From the NCBI GenBank assembly GCA_003665825.1, contig QPFY01000017.1, forward strand, positions 310,001 through 374,000: a stretch of 64,000 bases of DNA. Reading direction: 5' to 3'. Shown here in pieces: positions 44,354-55,499 of the stretch. Each line of letters opens with the position of its first letter. Position 1 is the stretch's first letter. The DNA is from Microbotryum silenes-acaulis (taxonomy: Eukaryota > Basidiomycota > Microbotryomycetes > Microbotryales > Microbotryaceae). The notes under the pieces are model-generated. The model did no database searches and was not told where the DNA came from. It saw only the letters and a list, made by a program, of their open reading frames with translations. The position numbers and the translations under genes were made by a program.

Positions 44354-45831
44354 ATGCGGCTCAGCTCGTACCTCCGCTACAGCTCGAGCTTCACACTGTA
44401 CTGCCAGCGGACCTCCGCCGCCCGATCAACTGCCATTCCCCCACCACGCGTCCGCGTCTCCCTCGCAGCGCGTCACCAACCCTGGCCGAGCATGTCCAAC
44501 CCTGCAGCATGGAACGCCGTGTTGGAGCAATACGCACGTTTGCACAATCCTGAAGGCGAATTGCCCAAAGGCGTTCACCTCTTGTCGGATTCGAAATGGT
44601 CAGTCTACGAAGCAATCATCGGCAGTGGGGGAACCCCGGGAGAGGGGGAAATCTCAAAATAAAAGTGGGGGTTCGGTGCTGTGCAGTGTGACCATCTTTG
44701 ATGGCTACGAAAAGGCCAAATACCATTTTCTCGTCATGCGTACGTGCGCTCAGCGCTCCCCCTTCGTTCTGCCCCAACTCGACACTGATCATCCACACCT
44801 TTCCTCTGACTCTGACAGCGAGGTATCCATTCCCCCTCGAGTCAAGTTCCAGTCCAAGCTCGGCCTCCACCTCCACCTCCATCTCCGTCCCATCATCGCA
44901 CCTCACCTCCCTCGAAGCACTCCGCAAATCGCCGTACTGTCTCCCTGTTCTCAATGCGTTGCAAAAACAGGCACAACAAGTCCAGGTCGGTCCTTGATCT
45001 CGTTCACCGGAGACCGCAGCTGACCTTTTCTGCGCGCTTCACAGGAGATGATCGAGGAAGAGATGCTCCAGAAGGAAGGCTGGAAATGGCCGATTCATAT
45101 CGGGTTCCATGCTAGGGAATCCATGAGGTGAGCTCAGCGATAAGATCTGAATCTTCACTTTACTGTGTCGGCTCAACCGCGATCATGTGCAACTTCAGAC
45201 ATGTACATCTACACGTCATCTCTTCGGATCTCATCTCGCCTAAACTCAAGAACAAAAAGTGAGTCTGCACTTTCTCTTGGTCCTGTGAAGGTTCAGCTTC
45301 CCTGCAAGCTTTGTATTCTCTGACCCCCTGACGCCTTCCTCGAACTCCGCAAGGCACTACAATTCCTTCCACCCTTCACTCGGGTTCTTCCTCCACCTCA
45401 CCAAAGTGATCGAGCAAGTTGAAGCTTCACGAAAAGACGCGGTACCTACATTATCCCATCCTTTTAGCGACTATAAGATCGTGACGAAAGGAAAACAAAA
45501 AAACTGATCACCACTGGGTTGCGTGCGTTACGTTCAGAACTCGACCAGCTCGTACGAAAACCTTTTAAAAGTACCTCTTCGATCGCACTATACGGGTCAG
45601 CAATACCCGACGATCCCCAAGTTGAAGGTACATTTGGAGGAGGAATGGGAGAGGAGAGGGAAGGAGGAGAAGAGGAGACAAGCATTACCGAACAAGGACG
45701 GGCTTAAAGCGCCGTCTGACTCGGAGGAGCGCGATCGAGGCGCTGACTTGGTGCAGGGGAGGGCGAAGAAAGTCAAAGTTGATCGGACCGAGGAGGATGT
45801 AGGTGCGAGTAGTGGTGATGAGACGATTTGA
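44354..45831 (+). CDS. HNT3: Aprataxin-like HIT protein (HNT3 family), 329 aa
   Basis: Exons: 44354-44598, 44687-44739, 44819-44985, 45045-45127, 45199-45258, 45354-45441, 45538-45831. Aprataxins remove AMP from aborted DNA-ligation ends. The HIT fold starts at VTIFDGYEKAKYHFLVMPR and carries the catalytic triad in HVHLHVIS, preceded by WPIHIGFHARESMR and followed by KLKNKKHYNSF. The C-terminal part LRSHYTGQQYPTIPKLKVHL corresponds to the DNA-binding zinc-finger region of homologs, but no cysteine pair is seen. A Pro/Ser/Thr insert interrupts the fold at about residues 105-130. Two in-frame starts exist: 44354 gives 46 extra residues with seven Arg and no acidic residue (a likely mitochondrial leader); 44492 (MSNPAAW) gives the usual nuclear form. 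Confidence 0.88.
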
Positions 45832-45984
45832 ATCGTTGGCATTTTTGTACATTTTTTTTTTTTGCAAGGGTTTGCTTTGGGCTCTAGTACTACACAACAA
45901 GGTGGGGGTGGACTGGGACGTGATAAAGAAAGCAGACGAGAAATCAGGGAAAGTGCTGTTTGACGGCGAAGAGTTCAGTTGTCG

Positions 45985-46725
45985 TCACCAGCTTTGAGTC
46001 GGGTCTTTCTTGAACGCTTCGTACAGCTCGCGATTGAAGAAACTGATTTCGGCTTCGTTCTCTGTTTCGATACGCAACGTACCCAAGACCATGTCAGCGA
46101 TCAATCATGAGCAAGGCCGAACACTTTGCTGCGGTCGAAACGGACCTATCCCGATCGAAGCCAATGTGGCGGAATCGTCGTTGAGGATCCAGTCTTCGTC
46201 GTTATCAAAGTTGATGATGAGATTCGTCGTCTGAAGGAGTTCGAGGGTGGACTCGAAGTTCAGTCAGCTTTCCACGAAAGGGTTGTGTGTCGACCCCGAC
46301 TTGCGACGTGGGCTCGGTGGAATGGGACTGACTTTGGCTCCATGGGCTACGGTGTAAAGTTTGAGTGTATCTACAACCAGAAACCGCAGACGATCAGCAT
46401 ATACCGGCCAAGATTGCCCGCGCCACCGTTCAAGCCCAAGCCCACCACACTTACCCAACACCGTCGCCCTGAAAGGTTTGAAACCCGTTGCGATCAACAC
46501 CTGCGCACGACACAACTCCTTCAACCCTCCGACGGTCATCGTTGTCGCATCGATGTGAGGGAGGAGCAGGTTCTTGGTGGTTCGGTAGGTGAAGGATTTG
46601 ATGATGCGGATGGTCAGGAACACGTCGGTCAACGGTCGGAGGGTGTTGGTTAGGGCCTCGTGGGTGGTGGAAGTGGAAGGGGTCTCGTGGGTCTCGTGGG
46701 TCTCGTGGGCTGCGGGTTCGGACAT
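45985..46725 (-). CDS. UPF0538 family protein (C2orf76 homolog), 156 aa
   Basis: Minus-strand exons: 46455-46725, 46333-46370, 46146-46230, 45985-46061. This is a small conserved eukaryotic protein of unknown function. Family blocks are DVFLTIRIIKSFTYRTTKNL, LDTLKLYTVAHGAK, TNLIINFDNDEDWILND, and a C-terminal EISFFNRELYEAFKKDP. Intron 46371-46454 is 84 nt and stop-free in frame; splicing is required to give the conserved LDTLKLY join. The last acceptor was set at 46062 (AAACAG) to give IENEAEISFF. The N-terminus contains a HETHETHET repeat encoded by three copies of a nine-base unit (46681-46710). It converges on the HNT3-like gene with only 153 bases between stops. Confidence 0.9.
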
Positions 46726-47771
46726 GGCGATGAAACAGGAATGTAGTCAAGTGGGGTATTGGGGGTGAAGGTTGCGAGGAAGGAGCGATGCGCTACGATC
46801 GGCTTGCGCTCCTCCGCGCCGAATGGATTAATCCGCCGATTAATCCGCCAGGCCCGGCGTTCCTGAAAGCAGCGCTTAAGCTTGAAAAAGTGATCGACAG
46901 CTGAGAGACCCGTCACCTCCACAGAGGACCGACAAGGTGCTATGTAACGATCATGTTGTTCTTACAAATTCAAGAGTTCAAAATCGGGTTCCCCCCCTCA
47001 GCACGACCTCGCCAAGTGCTCAGGAAACCTCGGGCCCGGGCGAAGTTCCAGGGGTCCGCATTAGATCAGATCAGATCAGATCAAGTTCAGATCAATCAAG
47101 CCTCGAGGAAAAAAATCCAAAAGTAGGCGGTACCTAGATGGTGCCATTGTGATTTCAACTGCGGCGCACCTGATCAGAAGAGAGAATGGATCGCGCCATC
47201 TCATTGCAAACACTTTCTCATAGGGATCATGCGACCCAATCCAGTCATAGAAGCGGGGAGCTCCTCCAAAAAGCGGCGGCTTAGCAAGGTGATCACTTTG
47301 GAGGATGATGAGAATAAGGATGAGGTTGTGGAGGAAGAAGATGAGGATTTCAACATGTAGACATGTAGAAGTCTTTATGTGCCAAATTAGGCAATTTCAT
47401 GTCTCAGATCAAATTGATCTGCTCAGATCAGATCAAGATCAGATCAATCAAGTCAGAATCAGAAAAATCCAGATCAGATCAGATCAGATCTGACGATGAT
47501 CTGATCTAATGCGGATCCTTGGGGCGAACCAAGCCCAACTTGAAGGACTCTGATCTCGGATGTCCCTTTTCACGTTTTGGGCAGGAGAGCGCGCGCGAGA
47601 AATCGAGGATGAGCACGCGTCACGCCGTTTTGCTCACCGAGTCACCTTAGACAGAGGCCTCTCTCCCCGCCTCTCTCCCTTCCAAGACAGAGCGTCCCCC
47701 CCAGTCGGAGCCGAGCCGAGCCCCAATCCGCCACCAGTGATCGGCGTGTACAGAGTGTACAGTGGCTCGTG
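46726..47771. other. Intergenic with an inverted-repeat element
   Basis: 1046 bases between divergent genes. It holds the 47053-47518 element described separately. The 46800-46870 part has ATTAATCCGCCGATTAATCC, a short direct repeat, in the UPF0538 upstream region. No protein gene was supported. Confidence 0.55.
47053..47518. mobile_element. MITE-like element with AGATC-rich inverted termini, about 466 bp
   Basis: The left end (GGTCCGCATTAGATCAGATC at 47053) and the reverse complement of the right end (GGATCCGCATTAGATCAGATC, ending at 47518) match over about 22 bases. Both then run into AGATC/GATCA tandem words (47061-47100 and 47400-47500). There is no ORF of note inside and no transposase. 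Target-site duplications could not be assigned by eye. A non-autonomous DNA transposon is the most economical reading; a hairpin formed by local repeat expansion is the alternative. Confidence 0.6.
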
Positions 47772-50388
47772 ATGGCCGAGGTGGCAGTCGTGGCGCACGA
47801 GTCGGGGTCGCTCCAAGACAACGCGGCCGGCAACCTCGCCAAACACGACCACGACGTCGCGGCCAGGCACGACCATCATGACGGCGATCGCACTGACCAC
47901 GACGACGCCCACAGCGAGCGACCACCACGAGCTGGTCTAACTGCGACCCGCTTACAAGCCTTCACGCTCGCGCACCCGCCCAGCCCACGCAAGACGGTCC
48001 AATCCTACCTCCTCAGCCTCCAAAGGCCTTTCGAAGACCCGGGTCTCGAACCGCTCTCCTCCTCGCCTGCTTACACCCGCGATCGAATGCCTCGTTCCCC
48101 ACCCGTCGACCGGATCGAGACCGCTTTGACGCTGCATCTTTTCGATGAATCGAAAGGGCGGAAGCAGAAGAAGGGAATCGAAGCGGAGGCGGAGACGGAG
48201 GGGGGGAAGAAGATCAAGAAGAAATCTTTGGTCGCGGCCTTGCAGCCGAGGTTCTCGAACCAGCACACGGTCCAGCACGGGTCTTCACCGACATTGCCAT
48301 CGACCTCCAAGCAAGTCCTCAAAGCCAAAGGAACTGCCGAGCGACGCACCAAGACGAGTCGGTTCGCTAGGGATGATTCGTCCTCGCCTGAACTTATTGC
48401 TCGAATCGACCAAGCTTCCGATCGGCAGAACGAGCAGCCCGAACCGGGATCATCTCGGCCACGACCCGAGGCAGTGGCGACCCAGGACGAGCCGCTCAAG
48501 GTGACGAAGACATCTCGACGAGCACGCAAGGAGAATGAACCCGTTGTGGAGTCCAAGCACAAGTCCAAGAGTGCACATGAGGCAAAGAACGCGCGCGACT
48601 CGAAGCTGGACATGCGTAAAGGGAAGGGCAAGGCCGAAACCACATTTGAAGAGCAGGAGGAACAAGAGGCAGAGGAACGTGAGTACGGGATCTTCAATAC
48701 TGATTCATTCCAATGCATGGCTCAATCGTACGAGCTTTCCTTTCACAGGCTTGCGAGCACGAAGAGAACGACGTCGTGCCAAGGCGCTGATCGTCAAGGA
48801 TCGCTCCAAGTCAGCCACCGCCGTCGGCACCGCCGCCGCCGCCAAAGTCGTCGCCGCCGCGGAAGCAGCTTCTTCGCGCAAACCGAAACGGATAACACCG
48901 TCGACTTCGGACGAGTCCCTCTTACCCAAAGCTGCACCGACTTCGAAGCGACATAAGAAGACCAAGCCTGACGATGCGCATGGCTTTGTGGTTGAGATAC
49001 CACGGGCGAAGAATCTGGGTGCTTCGAGATTGACGGTAAGCTATGTGCAATGAGTTTTGAAGTCACGGGCTGTCGCTCGTGACTGATGATGTCTCTGCTA
49101 TCTCTCCTTTCAACAGCTGCAACCCCCTCGCAAACTGGGCGTCTTCAAGAAAGGTGCCGCCTCGGGCAAAGTCAACGTCAGGAGGCCTCTCCCCGATCTT
49201 CCATTTTCCGAGCATGCCTTCCTTGATGGACCTCAACCATCCAACTCGAAACTCGGTCAGAGCGCGAGTCCATCGGATATGTCATCGATCGGACCCCTCT
49301 ATGCACCGAAGCAACGGCTGCCCACAGCGTCGAAGAGCAAGAAGAGTAGGGGAAAGCAATCCTCACGTCAAACCCGACCCGAGTCCGACCAAACATCTTC
49401 TTCATCCGAACCGGCTCCTGTGATCGTCGCACCGCAAAAAGCCGCCCTTCCAAAAGGTGCTCGTCGTCTCGATGTCGCCCCGACCCCACTTCGTAGCCCC
49501 CTCGGACCCTCCCGTAGACTGAGCAACAGCCAACCCTCAAGCTCGAATGCGTCGATGCTTTCACCCGCCGCTTCAGTAGTCGCGGATACGACCTCGCTTC
49601 ATTCGGCTTATTCATTGCGATTGAGGCGTGAGACGAAGATGACGGGTATACCGACGCCGAGTAACCTTGGTTCGGCACCGGTTATTGATACGAGTGCGTA
49701 CTGGTCCCAGGCTGCGAATGTAACGACAAATACGACGACTAAGAAGTCGAGGCCTTCAAACGATCCGGTCTCGAAGGAGGTCCAAGCCTCGTCACCCGTT
49801 CGGGACATCTCATCAGCCGACTTCATCCAACCCGCAACCCAAGTCAGCAACATCCTGACCCCTTCCTCATCCTCGATCGAACGTTTAATCCAAGATTGCG
49901 CCATGCCACTACAAAACCCTATATCATCGGACGACTTCGTTCATCTACCATTCGATCAAGTGCCGACGTTGGAGGAGGGTTTTGAAGGGAGTACGCGATG
50001 GCGCTCGCCGGCTTTGGCGGTTCATGAGGAACAGTTGGTTGGGTCTGTGATGGAGCAACAGGTGGGGAGAGATGGGATGATGATGTACGCTTCCAAAGAG
50101 CCGATCACCACTATCCACAATGCACTTGTCCAGACCGCACCTTCATCGTCCATCTCCGCACCTCCATGTCTCCTCGGCCCAGCCGCACCTTTGAGCGACG
50201 AATCCCGCGAGAACATGAATGACGACGACGACGACGACGAACAAACCCCCGTCTTCCTCGAACCGACCGTTTTCTCCCCTCGACGAACGCGATCTCAACC
50301 CCGTCGTGTAGCTCAACAACAGAATCAAGATGATTCGACCGAGTTCCATGAGGCAATGATAAAGTTTTGGCCGAGGTCCAAGTGCTGA
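47772..50388 (+). CDS. Large basic protein of unknown function, 821 aa
   Basis: Exons: 47772-48678, 48749-49035, 49117-50388, all in phase with GTGAGT/GTAAGC donors. No known domain was recognised. The N-terminus is His/Asp-rich (KHDHDVAARHDHHDGDRTDH). Residues about 120-340 are strongly charged with Lys/Arg/Glu runs (GRKQKKGIEAEAETEGGKK, EEQEEQEAEE). An Arg/Ala-rich stretch (RLRARRERRRAKALIVKD) crosses the first junction. The block LQPPRKLGVFKKGAASGKV opening exon 3 looks conserved rather than random. The C-terminal half is Ser/Pro-rich with an Asp run (DDDDDDE). Nuclear or chromosomal localisation is inferred from the composition only. Confidence 0.72.
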
Positions 50389-50554
50389 ATAGAGTCGGCT
50401 GCGGCGCGTTTCCGATGACCTTTCCCTTTGGCCTTTTGGCGCGAGTGTAGCTCTCCGTAGTGTTTGTTCCTTTTCGTACATCCTGCATTCGCATACTACT
50501 AATAGACACTCTCAACCGAGCCTCTAACAGCCATCCTACGAGAGCCCCTCATTT

Positions 50555-52583
50555 TCAGGCCCATCCATCCAACCGTCCCGCCTCGCTAACCGTCCTCCCC
50601 GTCCCAACTCCCAATCCCCACACCTCTTTTCTCAGCATCTCCTCGACAAATTCCGCAATCGCCAACGAACTCGTCAATCCGGGACTTTCGATCCCTGTCA
50701 ATGAGATAAAGCCTGGTTGAGGGTGGGTGATGGAGAAGTCGGCGGCGGGGTCGCCTTGGCGGGATAATTTGGGGCGGATGCCGGTATCTTTTTTGGAATG
50801 AAGAGAGACTCTGTATCAGCTTCGCGAAAATTCTTCCCTCGGAGGAAGCCTTTGCTTCCCAAAAAGATCCTAATTCCCGACTCACAATCTGGAGCAAAAC
50901 CTCCGACCTTCACCCCCGGTAAGAACTTCCTCACCTCCTCAATCGCCAACCCCATCCTCTCCTCGTCGACTGCCAAATGTTTCTCCCAATAATCCAAGCT
51001 CTCCACATCTCCTACTTCTTTGGGAGGTTCGATCCAATTGATGTCGGGTCCGAAACGGATCTCGTTATCAAGATTCATGGTCAGGTGAGTCCCGAGACCT
51101 CCGAGGGTGTGTGGGTCCGGACAGGGGTATATGAGGTGGCGAATCGAGGACGTGCCGGGGCCTCGATCTGGTGGGGTTGAGGGGAAGAGGGTTCAGTGAG
51201 GGGCGGGGTAAAGGATGAGGATTCGGAGCTGAGACTGACACGAGTAGTAGTTTCCTTTAGCGTATCGGACCTCAAGTTGCTCTGAATCGGGAAGGATCTG
51301 GTTGACGAGGTGGTGCGCACTGCACCGTCGAGATCGAAGAAACGCCCCGATGAGCCTCCAAACCCTAACCTTCACTCCAAGTCCAATCCGAAAGCAACGC
51401 ACCTCAAACCCGCGGAATTAATCACGACTTTGGCCAACACCGCCGATCTCTCCCCTTCCCCTCCTTTCCCATCCCCCGTAACCGTCTGCACGACCCACCC
51501 GTCCTCCGATCTATCGCCTCTCTTCCCGCGTTTGTTCGGCGCTTCAGCTCGATCAATCCGCACGACTCGAGTTCCATACACAAGTTCGCCCGTATCACTA
51601 TCCACAATAGCTAGTGAAACGAAGCAAGGGAGTGCACTGAGTAATCACTCGATGGTATCAAGCCGTGCGTCCCCGGACTCACTGTTCTCCATCGCCTCCA
51701 TCAACGAATGACTATCGACGATCCCCGTCTCAGAACTGCTCAAACCCCCTACGACCCCCTCTCCCAAATCCGGTTCCAACTCCCTCAACTCATCCACCTT
51801 CTTCCATCCCAAAGGGACCTTCCCCCCCAACTTGTCCGCTTTCTTGACCAAGCCTTCCAAGTAGGGAATCTGGTCTTTGGACGTCGCGACGATGAGTTTG
51901 CCGGTCTTGCGATAAGGTATGGAACTGGCTTGACAGCGCTTGTAGAGGAGTTCCCGACCGCGGATGCAGAGGGAGGTTTTGAGCGAGTCAGAGGGGTAGT
52001 AGATTCCAGAATGAATGCTGTTATGGCCAGTGTCGGAGAGGCATGATTAATCGCACGTGAGTTGAGGAGCGGGTCGAGGTAACGTACACTTCCGAGTTGC
52101 GCGATGAAGTTTCTTGGCCTGCTTGACCATGTCTGCCAGCGTAGCGTGAAGAGTATAAGGATCAACTCAAGTACATCACACCACCTTTCTGTGTACGGCT
52201 ACACTGCCATCCCCCTCAACCCACAACGCACCGCTCCACAACGAATGTCGCCCTCTCCGCGAACTTGTTGACCAACCTCTCCGCTACAGCTAGACCCTAC
52301 CCATACAACAAAATCACACCGCAGATAAGCAAAGTCATTCAACTCGAACCCAAACACTCCCAAGCCCCACCCGAGCCCCACCCGAGCGCGGCGAGACGAG
52401 CCAAGCCTCATCACTCGTGACCTCGAGTCAACCTTCGTGTGGGGTAAACCAGCCCGCGCGAGCGTTGGACTTCGTCGTTCTGGGCGGCGGACTCACTACG
52501 ACTCCAGCGCCGACTACGAGATGGGAGACTTGTAATTCCGGAGCGAGGAACGGGTACCGCTTTCTTAGGACAGCCGCGGCCAT
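50555..52583 (-). CDS. L-2-hydroxyglutarate dehydrogenase, FAD-dependent, mitochondrial, 444 aa
   Basis: Minus-strand exons: 52497-52583, 52232-52296, 52088-52132, 51683-52017, 51403-51610, 51240-51319, 50886-51167, 50555-50787. The enzyme oxidises L-2-hydroxyglutarate to 2-oxoglutarate (metabolite repair). The FAD Rossmann motif is assembled across the first intron: HLVVGAGVV + GLAVAERLV. Then come [58 protein letters not shown] + [22 protein letters not shown] and DYTGIRPKL + [20 protein letters not shown], in the family order. The N-terminus [16 protein letters not shown] fits a short mitochondrial leader. The third exon is only 45 nt. Confidence 0.93.
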
Positions 52584-53096
52584 GGTGAGGCGTGCGGGTC
52601 AGGCGCCTGGGTACGTTTCGCTCGGTCGCTGCGATGGGAGTTCGAGACGAGGTGGGGAGGAAGAGAAGGAGTGGGTGCGATAAACCCGCGCGCGTGTAGG
52701 CAGTGCGATTCGGGGGTTCGAACTGGTTCGAATTCGGCGAATGTCAGCGACTGCTTCGCAATGCTGTATAGGTCTCTCTTCTCCCTTGATCATACTCGAC
52801 ATACAAGTGCAATTCCCAGTGAAGAAAGAAGGAGAGGTCGAAGAACAAAGACATGGCGTCCTAAGAGAGAAAAAGGAAAGGGTGCGTAGGACGGGGAGAG
52901 AAACGCGACCGATCGAAAAAAAGGTTTCGACAGAACGTGCGTGTTTATGCGTAAATGGTTTGTAAGTAGGAGCGATAACAAGCGAAACCACGTTGCTGAG
53001 AAGGAGAGGCCCCCAAAAGAGGACCGCAAAAGAAAGAGAAAAGAGAAGAAAGAGGAACAAATGCGATGCAGCCGCCGAAAGCTCTATACAGGTAAC
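52584..53096. other. Intergenic, DnaJ 3' end - L2HGDH promoter
   Basis: 513 bases between two minus-strand genes. The 52800-53060 part is strikingly purine-rich (GAAAGAAGGAGAG, AAAAGAAAGAGAAAAGAGAA), i.e. polypyrimidine on the coding strand of the DnaJ gene's 3' flank. No gene was supported. Confidence 0.45.
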
Positions 53097-54975
53097 TTAT
53101 TGACTGATGGGTCAAAAAAAGAGCATACTTGTCAGTTCGTGTTCAAAACCAAGCGAACCGATCCTGGGAGAAGACGTACTTGGCACATTGCACGTGAGAC
53201 CCCGCAGCCCCATCCTCATCCTCATCCATCTGGTCCTCACGCATCGTCTTCGACTTTCGATCGCCAGCATCGACCATCTCGACGTGATCATCAATCATGA
53301 TCGAATCGGGGAACGTTGGCAATTCAGGTCGAGCGGGGAGGATCTTTTCGAGAGGGGCGAGGGTCGAAGGGTCGAGCGAGTCGGGGAATTTGACGTTGAT
53401 TTGCACGATCAGGTCACCCATTTCGTGGTGTCGGTACGAAGGCATGCCTTGGTTCGGGATTACCTTGACGGCCCCTGGAGAAATCAGAAGGAATTTATGT
53501 CGTCAGTTGAAGTAGCCTCCACCATCTCGACCCAGATTTGTGCCACAAACTGACCAGGCTTGATGACATCCCCCGGCGGGATCTTGACCAACAACGCACG
53601 GTCGTCCAAATGCGGGATCGCAAAAGCACCTCCGCCCAAGGCGGTCAACAGATCAATCTCAACCTCAGCGTAAAGGTCATCACCACGACGCTTGAACGTG
53701 TCGTGCGACTTCTCCTCGACGACGATGACGACATCCCCCGGTTCCATGTTGGGTGCCTGATCAGCCTCGCCGTTGAAGGTGATCGTTTGACCTTCCTTCA
53801 TGCCCTTATCAATAAAGACCTCGATAACCTTGCGTTCGTTGACAATCTTTTTGCCGTTGCACGTCTTGCAGCGGTCCTTGGCATTGACGATCTCGCCTTC
53901 GCCGTTGCACTCGCTGCAGGTCTGTTGGATCTGTTGCACCATCGGCCCCAATTGGCGCAAGACGACCTTGACACCTTGACCGTGGCACCCTTGGCAGGTC
54001 TTGACCGCGCCTTCTTTCCCTCCCTTGCCTTTGCACTTGGTGCAAAGGACGTGCTTTTGCAAGGCCAACTTGGTCGTCTTGCCCTTGTACAAGTCCTCGA
54101 GCGAGACCTTGATCCGGTGCACGAGGTCCTTGCCCTTCTTGGGGCCCGAAGGTCGACCCCCTCGTCCGCCTCCTCCTCCGCCGCCGCCAAAGAAACCTCC
54201 TCCACCACCAAAGAGTTGCGAGAAGAGGTCCTGGGGGTCCATGCCGCCCATACCGCCGGGTCCGCCACCGCTGAGACCTTCCTCGCCGTACTGGTCATAG
54301 ATTCTTCGCTTGTCGGGGCTGACAGAGGGAAGAGGGAGGGTGGGTCAGTCGAGAGAAGCGTTTGGACGGTGATGATGGCAAACTTACTCTGAAAGGACTT
54401 CATAAGCTGTGTTTGACGACCCAGAACCACGAAACGCGCATCAGTACCTACGAGGCGACCGATCCGGCGCTGAGTAAGCCGGGACTGACCATGACTGCAC
54501 GCCTTGAATTCGTCAGCTCCTGCGGGGTTCTTGTCGGGGTGCAATTGCAGAGCCTGAGGGAGGGGGAGCGACCAAACACGTCAGCGGGTTGTTCCATATG
54601 GCGTGGACGTGATGTGCTGGTATCGTGCGGGTTCGTAATCGCGTAACGATGGAAGCCGGAAGCCCGAGCGCCGAACACAGACAGAAAGCGCCGAGGACGA
54701 TGGGGAAAAGTGGTGGCGACGAATCTTCCTCGACCAGGTCCAGGTAGTTGACAAAGTCTCGTACACGATTCCACAATGCTCCTCTCTACGTTCGCAACAT
54801 GGAGAAGGAGCTTCCCCCTGCCGACCACGGACTGCAACGCTCATAGAACTCAAACTCTCTCCGGTGCTCAGCAACGTACCTTCTTCCTGTAAGCCTTCTT
54901 CAAGTCGGCCTCGGACGCCGAAGGGTCGACGCCCAAGGTCTCGTACAACTCGGTGTGTTTGCCGCCTCGGTTCAT
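53097..54975 (-). CDS. YDJ1: Class A DnaJ/Hsp40 co-chaperone, Ydj1-like, 414 aa
   Basis: Minus-strand exons: 54880-54975, 54490-54553, 54388-54406 (19 nt), 53555-54318, 53180-53474, 53097-53103 (7 nt). The J domain has the HPD triad (LQLHPDKNPAG) that stimulates Hsp70 ATPase. A Gly/Phe region (DLFSQLFGGGGGFFGGGGG) follows, then four zinc-binding repeats (CTKCKGKG, CQGCHGQG, CSECNGEG, CKTCNGKK) and the client-binding domains (VIPNQGMPSYRHHEMGDLIV). The 7-nt last exon changes the end to CANQ, a CaaX farnesylation motif like Ydj1's CASQ, so the protein would attach to ER/cytosolic membranes. Reading through the last intron would instead add a short YVFSQDRFAWF tail. Length and architecture match Ydj1 (409 aa). 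Confidence 0.95.
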
Positions 54976-55499
54976 GTTGGATGTGGTTGATTAGAAGTAG
55001 GATGTGGGTCGTGAGCAACTCGCGAGTGGAGGGTATTACTGCGAATGCTGCAAATGCGATGGAGCAGCGGCTTGCGAGACGGGGGCGCGAAGTGGCCTTT
55101 CTAGAGCTTTGAAAGCTTGCGGGGTGGAGCGGGGTAAGGTTTTGTACGCCTTTTTTTTTCGTTCTTTGAGGGGCTGTCTGATCGACGACGAAGTTCGACG
55201 AGAGTGCTGTGCTTTGCGGGTGATGTATGTGAGAGTGTGTGCGAAAGAGGGAGAAGCGTGCCCGGGTGATGGCCGAGCGATTGGGGAGGGCCATGGAATC
55301 ACAAAGAAGGATTTCGTCCGTTGCCGCGCCTACGCTTGCGCCTGCTTGCGCCAGGCATTAGGTGAGGTTGCGCTCGGACCCATCCATGTTCACGCCACGG
55401 CGCGATCAGGGGCGCGCTCATGGGTTCGGCTCGTGTTCCGCCGCCGCCGCCGCACCTGACCACTCAGTCCAATCCTCCATCCCGCTCAGCGATTACAGA
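54976..55499. promoter_or_regulatory. Divergent promoter, DnaJ / SUB1
   Basis: 524 bases between divergent starts. A T9 run lies at about 55148-55156 and a CCGCCGCCGCCGC triplet run at about 55440-55452. Heat-shock elements were looked for: GAA/TTC words occur but no clean three-unit nGAAn array was established. Confidence 0.4.

Noticed and set aside
46681..46710. Nine-base tandem repeat (GGTCTCGTG) as a mobile or regulatory repeat
   Set aside because: It is the coding triplet repeat for HETHETHET at the start of the UPF0538 protein, in frame and explained by that gene.
52465..52500. A plus-strand reading [10 protein letters not shown] that looks like an FAD-binding start
   Set aside because: The rest of the dehydrogenase is on the minus strand. 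The true first exon there is 52497-52583 (HLVVGAGVV), which joins GLAVAERL in frame. The plus-strand match is coincidental and leads nowhere.
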